A stretch of 64,000 bases of DNA from Mitsuokella sp047974105 (GCF_047974105.1 NZ_JBHYRS010000010.1:1-64000); one strand, 5' to 3'; shown: positions 8,493 to 18,733, numbered from the stretch's first letter. Made by a program: numbers and translations. Notes: generated from the sequence alone by a model not told the origin.

Positions 8493-9884
8493 TTATTTGG
8501 CGATGAGCCTGCCGCCGCCCGGCAGTTTGATGGTCCTGCCATTCAGGGAAGCATTGCTGTTCTTATCGTAGTAGATGTTGTGGCCATTGCTCTTGATGTT
8601 CCGGAATTTTGCATTCTCATCCGTGATGGCCGTGACGTAAGAGTCAGCCGTGAGCTCCCAGCTGCTGCCCTTTTTGAGGTTTACCGAAGCCGTCTTTGCG
8701 GCGTTGTCTTCATTGAGGGAGCCACGGAAGCTGGCCTTATCGCCGAGGTTCAGCGTGACGCTGCTGATCTTGTTGGCCAGGATCTTGCCAGTGAGCTTCT
8801 GGTTCGCGGTATTCAGCGTGAAATTGCCGCCGTTTTTGCCCGCCGTGCCCCAGCGGCCGCTCGTGACATTTACAAGGATATCGCCGTCCTGTACAAGCTG
8901 TGTATTTTCGAGCGAAGCCGTGGCTGTCGTGTTCGTGATGTAGAACATCGGGCCCGAGGACAGATTCGTGAGTTTGGAATCCTTGGCACTGAAACTTGCC
9001 TCGCCGACGCCGGCATCACCGGAGAAGCTCTGGTAAAGCATAATGCCGTGGCCGACATGGCCCGTGAGGTCCGCATTTTGGAGTGCGATTGAATTTTTGC
9101 CTTCTACGACGGCAATCTCACTGCCCGTGGCTTCGCCAGTGCCGTCGGTCAGCTGGATATTGCCCGTTGAATAGATGCAGGGGCTGCCTTCACCGGATGT
9201 ATTGATTTTGGCGTTTTTGACGATGACCGTGCCTTCGCCGCGGTCCGTGGCCAAGGCGCCGCAGTGTGCGCCTTCCGTCGTGATGTCGACATTCGTGGCA
9301 TTAATCGTGCCGTCGTAGGTGGCATCGAGGCCGCGCGAGGAATTGTTTTTCGTGTGAATTGTCAGGTGATCGGCCGTAATCACGCTGTTTTTGCCCGTCG
9401 CGAAGACGGCGTTGGCACCGTCAGCATCGGACGTCAGGGTCACGTTTGAAAGCGAGGCCGTGCTGTTTGATGCGAGGAAGACGGCGTTCTGGCCGCTGAA
9501 ATTGCTGGCATCCGCACTCGAGGAATTGCCTGTCTTCTGCAGCGTGCTGTTCGTCAGCGTTACCTTGCCGCCGCTGCGTACGAGCAGGGCATTTTCGTCT
9601 GTGTTCTCTGCGGAGAGAGACAGTTTGTCATAAGAGGCTGTTGTGTTATCGACGACTTTGGCTGCCGTAAAATCCGCGGCGCTTTTCGTCTGCTGCCTGC
9701 CAGGTCCGCCCATCGGGCCATCTGGCGGCGGTCCCGGGGGCAGCTGTCCGTCAGGTGGAGCTGGCATAGTTCCTGACTGCGCCATGGCAGGCGGCGCCTG
9801 ATTTTCTGCCGGGCTTGCCTGTACGATGCCGAAGCCTGCCGTAAGCGACAGGGCGAGGGCCAGTGCGAGACTGCGTTTTTTCAT
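8493..9884 (-). CDS. Secreted Pro-rich right-handed beta-helix protein
   Basis: Exported protein of about 463 residues. The signal peptide MKKRSLALALALSLTAGFG ends near VQASPA. A Pro/Gly-rich linker (PPDGQLPPGPPPDGPMGG) follows, then ~370 residues of short beta-strand repeats rich in N/T/S with recurring VTLTNSTLQ, ASLSNVTLTS and ITADHLTIHT units, typical of a parallel beta-helix. No anchor or autotransporter barrel is visible, so it is probably surface-associated or released; the role is unknown. ATG 9884 gives a clean signal peptide but lies ~20 nt from the AGGAG site. A GTG at 9905 touches AAAGGA. The true start is therefore unclear. Confidence 0.75.
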   Translation of the reverse strand: MKKRSLALALALSLTAGFGIVQASPAENQAPPAMAQSGTMPAPPDGQLPPGPPPDGPMGGPGRQQTKSAADFTAAKVVDNTTASYDKLSLSAENTDENALLVRSGGKVTLTNSTLQKTGNSSSADASNFSGQNAVFLASNSTASLSNVTLTSDADGANAVFATGKNSVITADHLTIHTKNNSSRGLDATYDGTINATNVDITTEGAHCGALATDRGEGTVIVKNAKINTSGEGSPCIYSTGNIQLTDGTGEATGSEIAVVEGKNSIALQNADLTGHVGHGIMLYQSFSGDAGVGEASFSAKDSKLTNLSSGPMFYITNTTATASLENTQLVQDGDILVNVTSGRWGTAGKNGGNFTLNTANQKLTGKILANKISSVTLNLGDKASFRGSLNEDNAAKTASVNLKKGSSWELTADSYVTAITDENAKFRNIKSNGHNIYYDKNSNASLNGRTIKLPGGGRLIAK

Positions 9885-9994
9885 GGAAATGTTTATGATG
9901 CTCACTCCTTTGCTTGAGTGACTTTACTATACTGCCTGTGTGTTAGAACTGTCTTCAGGTGTCATTATAAAGCTGTAAAATTCATTCCACAGGT

Positions 9995-10108
9995 TTATCC
10001 ACAAATATGCTTTGGATAACTTGAAGAATATCGCCATATATTGTGGCTTCAGTCTGACTTATCCACAATATCCACAGGAAAGCTTGTGCACATTGTGGAT
10101 AAGTCAGA
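9995..10108. other. DnaA-box cluster with 17-bp inverted repeat
   Basis: Two perfect TTATCCACA boxes (9995-10003, 10059-10067) and one inverted perfect box TGTGGATAA (10094-10102) are present. Near-matches are TTTGGATAA inverted (10011-10019) and ATATCCACA (10068-10076). The boxes at 10059 and 10094 lie in a perfect 17-bp inverted repeat (10053-10069 with 10092-10108) separated by 22 bp. The cluster fills the intergenic space between the divergent beta-helix and HD genes. It could be a DnaA-titration or regulatory site, or part of an origin; dnaA itself is not in the window. Confidence 0.7.
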
Positions 10109-10184
10109 TGTCAGGGGATGGTTGCATTTTGCGGACAGATGGTTACAATAGATAGTACAGAAGCTTACAGATGGAGGAATTTAT

Positions 10185-10751
10185 ATGAGCGAATTGACGT
10201 TAGCGAAGGCCAAGGAAATTCTGGCAAAACACACGACAGAGGCACATCTTTTTACCCATGCGGCGGCCGTCAGTGCGGCGATGGGGGCCATGGCCGACCA
10301 TTTTGGCGAAGACAAGGCGCATTGGGAGGCCGTTGGCTATCTGCATGATGTCGATTATGAGAAATATCCGGATGAACACTGCCATCATGTCCGGGAACTC
10401 TTGGAGCCGGAAGGCGTGCCGGAAGAGGATATTGAGACGATTATCTCACATGGCTACGGCATCACGACGGATGAAGTCAAGCCGGAAACGAACATCGCGA
10501 AGAGCCTTTTCACCGTCGATGAGCTCACGGGCATCGTACAGGCCTATGCGCTCATGCGCCCTGAGGGCCTCGATGGCATGGCCGTCAAGAGTCTCAAGAA
10601 AAAATTCAAGGACAAGCGCTTTGCGGCAAAATGCAATCGCGATATCATCAAGCAGGGCTTTGCAATGCTCGGCATGGATGCCGCCGATGTCATGCAGTGC
10701 TGCATCGAGGGCATGCAGGCCCATAAAGACGAACTCGGTCTGCAGCAATAA
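10185..10751 (+). CDS. HD-domain metal-dependent phosphohydrolase
   Basis: Cytoplasmic HD-superfamily protein of 188 residues. Metal ligands fit His25 (FTHAAAVS), His54-Asp55 (YLHDVDYEK), a His in CHHVREL or ISHGYG, and a later Asp in FTVDELTG. The overall layout matches the HDIG-type hydrolases widespread in Clostridia and Negativicutes, whose substrate is generally unknown. ATGGAGGAA lies just upstream of ATG 10185. Its upstream region contains the DnaA boxes, so a link to the cell cycle is possible but only inferred. A terminator closes it. Confidence 0.85.
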   Translation: MSELTLAKAKEILAKHTTEAHLFTHAAAVSAAMGAMADHFGEDKAHWEAVGYLHDVDYEKYPDEHCHHVRELLEPEGVPEEDIETIISHGYGITTDEVKPETNIAKSLFTVDELTGIVQAYALMRPEGLDGMAVKSLKKKFKDKRFAAKCNRDIIKQGFAMLGMDAADVMQCCIEGMQAHKDELGLQQ

Positions 10752-10789
10752 AAATAGAGGCTGTCTTTGTAATGGCGCAATGGGCAGTA

Positions 10790-10823
10790 AAAAAATCGCT
10801 GGGACAGTTCCCAGCGATTTTTT
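10790..10823. terminator. Bidirectional terminator
   Basis: AAAAAATCGCTGGGA / TCCCAGCGATTTTTT perfect stem with a 4-nt loop, between the convergent HD gene and cobT-like gene. Confidence 0.9.
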
Positions 10824-10836
10824 GTCTGTGTTCCTG

Positions 10837-12906
10837 TTATTGTTTTTGTATGGTATCTGCTTTATCATGCTGCTGATTTTGGCGCACGCTGCCGGGGCCG
10901 CTCGTGGCAATCGAGACCTTCGTTTCTTCGAACGTCTTCATATTGTTGAGCATAAAGAGGGAGGCGAGGACAATCTGCATGCCGCAGGCTGCCGTGAGAC
11001 CGGGCAGGCGCAGATTGAGGTCGACGAGTTCCGGCTGTACGGGCAGCAGATAAGAGCGGATTTCCGGTGCAATCTGCAAAGCGTAGCGCGCGATGATTTT
11101 CAGGGCATCGCTGTCGAGCAGGATCAGGCCGTGATTATGGGCGCCCGCGATGATGGCACCGAGAAGGGCCGACACGAGGTGCTGATATTTTTCAGGCACA
11201 TATTTCAGGAACGTATCGGCAGGATAGCGAAGCTCGCCATCTGCTGTCAGTAAAGTCTGCCTGAGAGCTGCGGCCATGGTGCCGGGGGCATCTTCGGTAC
11301 TTGCTTCATCGACGCCTAAGGCGAGGAGGGGATGGAGGGCGGCGGCAACTTCCCCTTCTTCACGGCCAAAGTCAAAGGCCGCGGCGGGGCTTTTCTCCGT
11401 ATTGACTTGTTCGAAATAAATCTGGAAGCCTGCAGAGGCTCCGCAGGATTTTAAAAGCAGGGATAACGAAGGCGAAAGTTTTTCGCGCAGCGAGAAAATC
11501 TGCAGGACGCGCTGTGTATCTTTGCCAGGGCGTTCTATGCCGCTGGTACCTGCTATGGCGCAGGCAATCTGTTCCAGACAGCCGAGACTGTCTATGGGCT
11601 TGGTCAGATGGTCGATGCGGTGCCGGCATACGGCCATGGCGTTTTTATCCAAGTCTGGCATGGAATCAAGATAAAAGTCAAAAGTCGTGTCAGTCAGCTT
11701 TATATTTTGCTCGGACATTGTAAAGGCGTTGATGAGGTCGTCGTCTTTGTCATCGTAGTAATGTGCATATTCTTTCAGATTGAGCACACAGTATTCTCCC
11801 TGCTGCAGGATTTTGCAGAAGTCGTACCAGCCAATATCGGCAGGAACTTTTTCCTGCGTCGTATACCAGTAAGCGAGGAAATCCTCCATGATGCGTGCGG
11901 CGATGGCGGAGCCGGCAGCTTCGCTCAGGCGCAGGTCAAGATGCAGGAATGGCTGCAGGCCGAGCTGCTGGAGCATATAATGATGGGATGCTTCTGAACC
12001 AAGATGGGAAGCAAATACGTAGGAAATCGATTCGGGGGCGAGTTTCTGGGCGAGCAGGGCGGCCGCGGCGCAGTTGGCGCCGTCGAGTATGACGGCTTTT
12101 TTTGCAGACGCAGCGCCGAGAATCAGGCCGGCCATGCAGCCGAATTCAAAACCGCCGACCTTGGCGAGGATATCGAGGGCATCGTTGGGATTTGGCTGAT
12201 TGACTGCAAGGGCACGGCGCACGACCTCGATTTTTTTCTTGAGGCGCGTGTCGGAGATATTGGTGCCGCGTCCCGTGACTTCTTCGGGCGTTTTGCCGCA
12301 GCAGACCGCGGCGATGGCCGCGCTGGCCGTCGTATTGGCAATGCCCATTTCTCCCGGCAGGATCCAGTCGCAGCCGTTATCAATCAGGAAATGGGCCAGC
12401 AGGATGCCTGTTTTGATGGAAGCGCTGGCCTGTTCCCGCGTCATGGCCGGTCCCTTGGTCATGTTTTTTGTGCCCGCGGCAATGCGCAGCGGGAAAAGGT
12501 CCGGAATATCGGCCGTGTCAGCGGCGATGCCAAGGTCAGCGACGAGCAGGGAAGCGCCGGCATAGGCCGAGAAGGCGTTGGCAGCAGCGCCGTTGCGGAG
12601 CATATAGTTCTTTGCCATTTCCAGAGTCGTCTGCTGCGGATAAGCACTGACGCCCTCTTCAGCCACGCCGTGGTCCGCACAGCAAATGATCACGCTTTTT
12701 TTCGGGGCCTGCGGATAGAGTTTTCCGGAAATATCGAGCCAGCGCAGGACAAGGGGGGCGAGCCTGCCCAACTCCTCTTCTGCGTCTCCAAATTGTTCGC
12801 GGAGAAGAGAGCGTGCTTTCTGTGACAGCTCGTCAGACGGTTTCTGGATGGACCCGCAAATCTTGTCTAAATCAATCCGCGGTAAAAGTTGTGAAAAAAT
12901 ATTCAT
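10837..12906 (-). CDS. Fused double CobT-family phosphoribosyltransferase (ArsAB-like, lower-ligand activation of cobamides)
   Basis: CobT enzymes transfer the phosphoribosyl group of nicotinate mononucleotide to the lower-ligand base of cobamides. This protein has 689 residues, twice the usual ~350. Domain 1 (1-~350) is complete: PGEMGIANTTASA at 184-196 and the C-terminal LRLSEAAGS with Glu329. Domain 2 (~410-665) repeats the fold: NAMAVCRHRIDHLTKPIDSL mirrors a CobT N terminus and LRLPGLTAACG mirrors the catalytic loop, but the Glu is replaced by Gly636. Sporomusa ArsA and ArsB are separate CobT homologues that form a heterodimer activating phenols; this looks like a fused version. It overlaps tex by 4 bp and is probably translationally coupled. 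The base used is not readable. Confidence 0.8.
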   Translation of the reverse strand: MNIFSQLLPRIDLDKICGSIQKPSDELSQKARSLLREQFGDAEEELGRLAPLVLRWLDISGKLYPQAPKKSVIICCADHGVAEEGVSAYPQQTTLEMAKNYMLRNGAAANAFSAYAGASLLVADLGIAADTADIPDLFPLRIAAGTKNMTKGPAMTREQASASIKTGILLAHFLIDNGCDWILPGEMGIANTTASAAIAAVCCGKTPEEVTGRGTNISDTRLKKKIEVVRRALAVNQPNPNDALDILAKVGGFEFGCMAGLILGAASAKKAVILDGANCAAAALLAQKLAPESISYVFASHLGSEASHHYMLQQLGLQPFLHLDLRLSEAAGSAIAARIMEDFLAYWYTTQEKVPADIGWYDFCKILQQGEYCVLNLKEYAHYYDDKDDDLINAFTMSEQNIKLTDTTFDFYLDSMPDLDKNAMAVCRHRIDHLTKPIDSLGCLEQIACAIAGTSGIERPGKDTQRVLQIFSLREKLSPSLSLLLKSCGASAGFQIYFEQVNTEKSPAAAFDFGREEGEVAAALHPLLALGVDEASTEDAPGTMAAALRQTLLTADGELRYPADTFLKYVPEKYQHLVSALLGAIIAGAHNHGLILLDSDALKIIARYALQIAPEIRSYLLPVQPELVDLNLRLPGLTAACGMQIVLASLFMLNNMKTFEETKVSIATSGPGSVRQNQQHDKADTIQKQ

Positions 12907-15107
12907 GAAAGCTTTTCTCCTTTTGGCACCTGTTTGAGGGAAAGGCCGATGCGGCCGCGTTTTTCGTCGACGCTGATGACCATGACTTTGAGGACCTGGC
13001 CAATGGAAACGACTTCGAGAGGGTGTTTGACACGTTTTTTGGAGAGCTCGGAAATGTGGATGAGTCCGTCCTGATGCAGGCCGATGTCGACGAAAGCGCC
13101 GAAATCCGTGATGTTGCGTACGGTGCCGCGCAGAATTGTGCCGGGCTTGAGGTCTGCGAGATTGACGATGGCCTGACGCGTCAGCGGTGCGGGCAGGTCC
13201 TCGCGCGGGTCGCGTCCGGGGCTCACGAGGGCATCGAGAATGTCGTGAACGGTCGGCAGACCGGCCTGCAGGGATTTTGCGAGTTCCTGCTCCCTGCGTT
13301 CATCGAGCAGGCGGCGTTTGGCCTGCAGCAGCGAGAGCTGTGCCTTGTCCGTGAGGTCATTTAGAGTAAAGCCGAGTTTTGCGAGTATTTTTTCGGCGAG
13401 CTCATAAGACTCCGGGTGTACCGGCGTATTGTCAAGCGGTGACTTGCCGTCGTGAATCCGCAGGAAGCCGGCGCACTGCGTAAAAGCCGCGGGGCCGAGG
13501 CGCGGAACTTTGAGAAGCTGGCGGCGGCTTGAAAAAACGCCGTGTTCATTGCGGTAGGTGACGATGTTTTTCGCTGTTGTGGCATTGATGCCGGCAATAT
13601 GGCGCAAAAGTGCGCCCGAAGCCGTATTGAGGTCAACACCGACATGGTTGACGGCAGCTTCGATGGTGGCATCGAGGGCTGCTGCGAGTTCCTTCTGATT
13701 GACATCATGCTGGTACTGGCCGACGCCGATGGCCTGAGGGTCAATTTTGACGAGCTCGGCGAGAGGGTCCTGTACGCGGCGTGCAATTGAGACGGCACCG
13801 CGGATGACGACATCGTAATCAGGCAGTTCTTCTTTGGCGAGTTTGGACGCCGAATAGACAGAAGCGCCGGCTTCGTTCGTGATGATATAATGGACATCTT
13901 TTAAATGATGTTCGGCGATGAGCTTGGCCGCAAACTGCTCTGTTTCGTATGAGGCCGTGCCGTTGCCGATGGAAAGCAGCGTTACGTGATTTTTTTTGAT
14001 GGAAGCGAGGACTTTTTCGGCAGCTGTCTGACGGGCATGCTCGCTCTGGGTAATCTGCAGGACGCCGAAGTCGAGCACGCGTCCCGTCGGGTCGACTACG
14101 GCCATCTTGCAGCCGTTGCGGTAGCCGGGGTCGAGCCCCATGACCGTGTGGCCGGCCAGCGGCGCCTGCAGCAGAAGCTGACGCAGGTTGACGCCAAAGA
14201 GATGGATGGCGTGTTTTTCGGCCGTCTCCGTGAGAGCTGTGCGGATTTCGCGTGCAAGAGAGGGGAAGAGCAGGCGTTTGTAGCCGTCTTCAATGGCAAG
14301 ACGCAGATATTTTGACCAGATAGAGGGCTTCCGCCGCAGCCGGCGTTCAATCCTCTGGCAGTTATCCTCGTGGTCTGTCATGAGCGTGACTTTGAGACAG
14401 CCGAGTTTTTCGCCGCGGTTGATGGCGAGGATGCGGTGCGGCGGCAGGCGGTGTACGGGCTCTTCATAATTTTCGTACATGCGGAAAATCTGTTTGCTCT
14501 CTTCCGGAGCATCCTCCTGCAGCTCCGTCTGCAGGCTGCCCGTTTTAAAGATATGTTCGCGCATGTTCTGACGGATTTTGGCATCTTCCATGATGGTCTC
14601 AGCCGCGATGTCCATGGCTCCCTGCAGAGCATCCTGCGCTGTTTCGATTTCTTTTTCAGGATTGCAGAATTCAGCGGCCAGAGATTCCGCACTGCCTTTT
14701 TGGTCGAGAGAAAGCATCATCCGGTTGGCCAGGGGCTCAAGGCCGCGCTCGCGGGCAATTTGGGCGCGCGTGCGTTTCTTCTGCTTATAAGGCAGGTAGA
14801 GGTCTTCGAGTTCCTGCAGTTTGCTCGTCTTCTCGATGGCCTGGCGCAGTTCGGCGGTGAGTTTTCCCTGCTCTTCAATCTTGGCGAGGATTTCTTCCTG
14901 ACGTTTGACAAGTCCGCGCAGATAGGCAAGGCGTTCCTCGAGTTCACGCAGCTGCTCATCTTCGAGTGAGCCCGTGGCTTCCTTGCGGTACCGCGCGATA
15001 AAAGGCACGGTATTTCCTTCATCGAGAAGCTTGGCTGCAGCCTCGACCTGATAGGGCTTCGCCTTGAGCTCCGAGGCAATCAGCGGATAGATGTCTTTTT
15101 CAAGCAT
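12903..15107 (-). CDS. tex: Tex family RNA-binding transcription accessory protein
   Basis: The protein has 734 residues, normal for Tex. In order: N-terminal helical domain with QVEAAAKLLDEGNTVPFIARYRKEATGSL split by helices, a YqgF/RNase-H-like fold (GLDPGYRNGCKMAVVDPTGR, ~325), a helix-hairpin-helix pair (LNTASGALLRHIAGI, ~495), and a C-terminal S1 domain (GTVRNITDFGAFVDIGLHQDG, ~655). Tex binds nucleic acid and influences transcription and stress tolerance in several bacteria. It starts at ATG 15107 behind GAGGTG. On the minus strand upstream an extended -10 TGCTATACT is visible. The CobT-like gene follows with a 4-bp overlap. Confidence 0.94.
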   Translation of the reverse strand: MLEKDIYPLIASELKAKPYQVEAAAKLLDEGNTVPFIARYRKEATGSLEDEQLRELEERLAYLRGLVKRQEEILAKIEEQGKLTAELRQAIEKTSKLQELEDLYLPYKQKKRTRAQIARERGLEPLANRMMLSLDQKGSAESLAAEFCNPEKEIETAQDALQGAMDIAAETIMEDAKIRQNMREHIFKTGSLQTELQEDAPEESKQIFRMYENYEEPVHRLPPHRILAINRGEKLGCLKVTLMTDHEDNCQRIERRLRRKPSIWSKYLRLAIEDGYKRLLFPSLAREIRTALTETAEKHAIHLFGVNLRQLLLQAPLAGHTVMGLDPGYRNGCKMAVVDPTGRVLDFGVLQITQSEHARQTAAEKVLASIKKNHVTLLSIGNGTASYETEQFAAKLIAEHHLKDVHYIITNEAGASVYSASKLAKEELPDYDVVIRGAVSIARRVQDPLAELVKIDPQAIGVGQYQHDVNQKELAAALDATIEAAVNHVGVDLNTASGALLRHIAGINATTAKNIVTYRNEHGVFSSRRQLLKVPRLGPAAFTQCAGFLRIHDGKSPLDNTPVHPESYELAEKILAKLGFTLNDLTDKAQLSLLQAKRRLLDERREQELAKSLQAGLPTVHDILDALVSPGRDPREDLPAPLTRQAIVNLADLKPGTILRGTVRNITDFGAFVDIGLHQDGLIHISELSKKRVKHPLEVVSIGQVLKVMVISVDEKRGRIGLSLKQVPKGEKLS

Positions 15108-15287
15108 GCAAACACCTCTTTCGGAGTTTTTCTAAGTATTCTTTGAATAGTATAGCATATTTGGCATTGTATTTGTGGGAAAGACAAATCCTATCGATAT
15201 TTTGCGCGGAGTTGGTGTATAATAAAAATGGTCTGCGAAGTTTTGCAGACTGCTTACAGAGAATTGTTTTAAGATAGGGGAAAAGGT

Positions 15288-16043
15288 ATGCAGGTATCCG
15301 TATTGGCAAGTGGCAGCAAGGGCAATGCCGTTTTTGTAGAAATGGACGGCACGAGGCTCCTGATTGACGCCGGCATCAGCGCGACGCGCATCAAAAAAGG
15401 GCTGGCAGCAGAGGGCATCGACGCCGCATCGCTGGACGGCATTCTCATCACACATGAGCATCGCGACCACATCGCAGGGCTCGCGACACTTTCCAAATGG
15501 TACCATCTGCCGATTTTTACGCGGCGCGCGACCATTGAGCATATGAGCTGCCGTCAGGCAGTCCCCGCTGACTGTTTTCATGCCATTGCAGGGACATTCC
15601 GCCTCGGCAGTCTCACGGTCGACCCCTTCAATATTCCCCATGATGCAGCGGACCCTGTCGGCTACCGGCTGCTCGGTTCATCACGCTGTACGCTGGCCAC
15701 GGACCTTGGCTTTGTGACGGCAAGTGTGCAGGAAGCGATTGACGGTGCCGATGTGCTGGTGCTTGAGGCAAATCACGACCCTGACGTCCTGAAGCACGGG
15801 GATTATCCGTGGGCGCTCAAACGCCGCATTCTCTCGAACCGCGGCCATCTGGCCAATGCCGATGCAGCCTGGGCCCTCGTGCGCATGAAGAAGAAGCCCA
15901 CGCATGTTTTTCTCGCGCATCTCTCCGAGAAAAACAATACGCCGGAACTCGCCGAGAATACGGTGGAAAAAATCTTGGCACAGCAGGGCATTGCCATTCC
16001 CATCAGCATGACGGCACAGAATAAAGCCGTAAACCTTCATTGA
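15288..16043 (+). CDS. walJ: WalJ/YycJ-type MBL-fold metallohydrolase
   Basis: Metallo-beta-lactamase-fold hydrolase of 251 residues. The metal motif THEHRDH gives His56, His58, Asp60 and His61, followed by IPHDA and the late AHLSEKNN. The N terminus VSVLASGSKGNAVFVE is characteristic of YycJ/WalJ. In Firmicutes this gene lies downstream of the walRK cell-wall regulators and has been linked to coordinating cell division with replication. Here walRK is absent, but the following htrA and rlmH keep the classical order. A TATAAT (15218-15223) precedes it. Confidence 0.92.
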   Translation: MQVSVLASGSKGNAVFVEMDGTRLLIDAGISATRIKKGLAAEGIDAASLDGILITHEHRDHIAGLATLSKWYHLPIFTRRATIEHMSCRQAVPADCFHAIAGTFRLGSLTVDPFNIPHDAADPVGYRLLGSSRCTLATDLGFVTASVQEAIDGADVLVLEANHDPDVLKHGDYPWALKRRILSNRGHLANADAAWALVRMKKKPTHVFLAHLSEKNNTPELAENTVEKILAQQGIAIPISMTAQNKAVNLH

Positions 16044-16070
16044 TTTTATTCTTTCACGGAGGGATTTCAG

Positions 16071-17149
<1,079 letters not shown>

Positions 17150-17150
<1 letters not shown>

Positions 17151-17629
17151 TGAAGATTACGATTGTCTGTGCAGGCAAGATCAAGGAAAAGTATCTTAAT
17201 GCGGGCATTGCCGAATTCCTGAAGCGCCTGAAGCCGTTTGCTCAGGTTGAGATTCGCGAGATTCATGAAGAGAAAATGCCGGACGAGCCGTCGGCAGCAG
17301 AAAAAGAGCAGGTGCTCAAAAGAGAGGGCGAAAAGCTCTTGAAGCTCGTGCCCTCTGGGAGTTACCTTTTTGTTCTGGACGTATACGGCGAGCTCAAATC
17401 TTCGGAAAAGCTCGCTGCCGAAATAAACGAACTCGGCCTGCGCGGCCGGAGCAGCTTGACTTTTCTGATCGGCGGTGCGTTTGGCCTTTCTGAGGAAGTG
17501 CGTACACGTGCCGATGAACGCATCAGTTTTTCGCCGATGACATTCACGCATCAGATGGTGCGGCTCCTGCTCGTCGAACAGATTTACCGTGCCTTCAAGA
17601 TCAATCGCGGTGAAAAATATCATTGGTGA
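17150..17629 (+). CDS. rlmH: 23S rRNA (pseudouridine1915-N3)-methyltransferase RlmH
   Basis: SPOUT-class methyltransferase that methylates pseudouridine 1915 in helix 69 of 23S rRNA. It has 159 residues, the standard length. The SAM-binding knot shows FLIGGAFGLSEEVR (~104-117) and the conserved C-terminal FTHQMVRLLLVEQIYRAF...GEKYHW. It is coupled to htrA by a one-base overlap, and xpaC begins 16 bp after it. Confidence 0.96.
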
Positions 17630-17645
17630 AATAGGCGGTGACGAT

Positions 17646-18728
17646 ATGAAAGGGATCTTTTGGGGCCTCTGTGCCATGATGTTTTTGCTGAGCTGCGCCG
17701 GCGTGGATTCGATGATCAAGGATCCGGAGCATTTTTTTCTCTCGACGGGGCTGACCTCCGTCTTTCTTGTCCTGAGCATTTACTTTGGCTATCGGGCCGC
17801 GCATTATCAGGGCAAGGCGATTGACCGCCATCATAAGCTCGAGCTCAAGGATTTTTCGGCCGATGAAGCAGAACTCATCGAGACGAGCTGGCAGAAGGCC
17901 GTGCGCGATTATGCGCGGGTCGATGCTGCGCGCAGAACCATCCGCGACGGACAGATGCGTCAGCAGCTCATGGAGATGCAGCAGATTGCTTCGAATCTGC
18001 TGGATTATCTGGAGACGCATCCGAAAAATATTTTAGCGGCGCGGCGTTTCATCGATACGTATCAGGACCGCGCTGCTTCCATGGCTGAGGAGTTCCGCGA
18101 GCTCGAGCGGACGGGGCTCGATACCGCGCAGGTCGCGGAGACGCGGGAACATATCAAAGAGACATTATCGTCTTTTGATGAAGCGTACGAAAAGGAATTC
18201 GAGCATGTCCTCGGGGAGAAACTGCTCGATATGGATGCAGAGCTTTCCGTTCTGCAGAAGACCATGGAGGCCGATGGCATCCACAATACGAATGCCGCTT
18301 CGGCGGAGAAAAAGCAGGAAACGGCAGTACTGGAACAGGAAAAAACGGAACCCCTGCAGAAAATCGAGCATCTCTGGCGCCAGCATGAGCCCGCCATGGG
18401 CAGGGGCAGAGGCCTTAGAAATTACGGCGGCCGCAAGCATCCGCGCCGGCGCGTGTTCCGCAAGGCAGAGCCTTTCCGCGTTTCGATGCCGGAAGAGCTT
18501 CGCAGCAGTGTCATGAAGGAAAAACTCATCATGAGCGCGCTGGCCATTTTCGGCGGCTGCATCGGCGCACATAAATTCTATCAGGGCAAGACGAAATGGG
18601 GTATCCTTTACCTTTTGTTCTGGTGGACGGCCATTCCGGGCATTGTGGGCTTCTTTGAGGGGCTGCGTTATCTCTTCATGCCCATGGATGATTTTTACGA
18701 AATGTATTATCACGATGACAGGCGGTGA
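17646..18728 (+). CDS. XpaC-like membrane protein with C-terminal TM2 domain
   Basis: The protein has 360 residues from ATG 17646 (AGGCGGTGA upstream). Two hydrophobic N-terminal segments (FWGLCAMMFLLSCAG; TSVFLVLSIYFGYRA) are followed by ~200 residues of coiled-coil-like helix similar to the XpaC family (named for 5-bromo-4-chloroindolyl phosphate hydrolysis). A basic linker (RKHPRRRVFRK) leads to a TM2 domain with GGCIGAHKFYQGK at ~300. XpaC proteins are usually paired with TelA, as here, and act in toxic-anion or envelope-stress tolerance; the mechanism is unknown. The TM2 fusion is less usual. Confidence 0.75.
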   Translation: MKGIFWGLCAMMFLLSCAGVDSMIKDPEHFFLSTGLTSVFLVLSIYFGYRAAHYQGKAIDRHHKLELKDFSADEAELIETSWQKAVRDYARVDAARRTIRDGQMRQQLMEMQQIASNLLDYLETHPKNILAARRFIDTYQDRAASMAEEFRELERTGLDTAQVAETREHIKETLSSFDEAYEKEFEHVLGEKLLDMDAELSVLQKTMEADGIHNTNAASAEKKQETAVLEQEKTEPLQKIEHLWRQHEPAMGRGRGLRNYGGRKHPRRRVFRKAEPFRVSMPEELRSSVMKEKLIMSALAIFGGCIGAHKFYQGKTKWGILYLLFWWTAIPGIVGFFEGLRYLFMPMDDFYEMYYHDDRR

Positions 18729-18733
18729 TTTTT

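Noticed and set aside
10837..12906. Frameshift or assembly error joining two cobT genes
   Set aside because: The frame is continuous through a linker (~350-410) of normal composition, and the second half has lost catalytic residues in a manner consistent with long-term divergence rather than a recent error.
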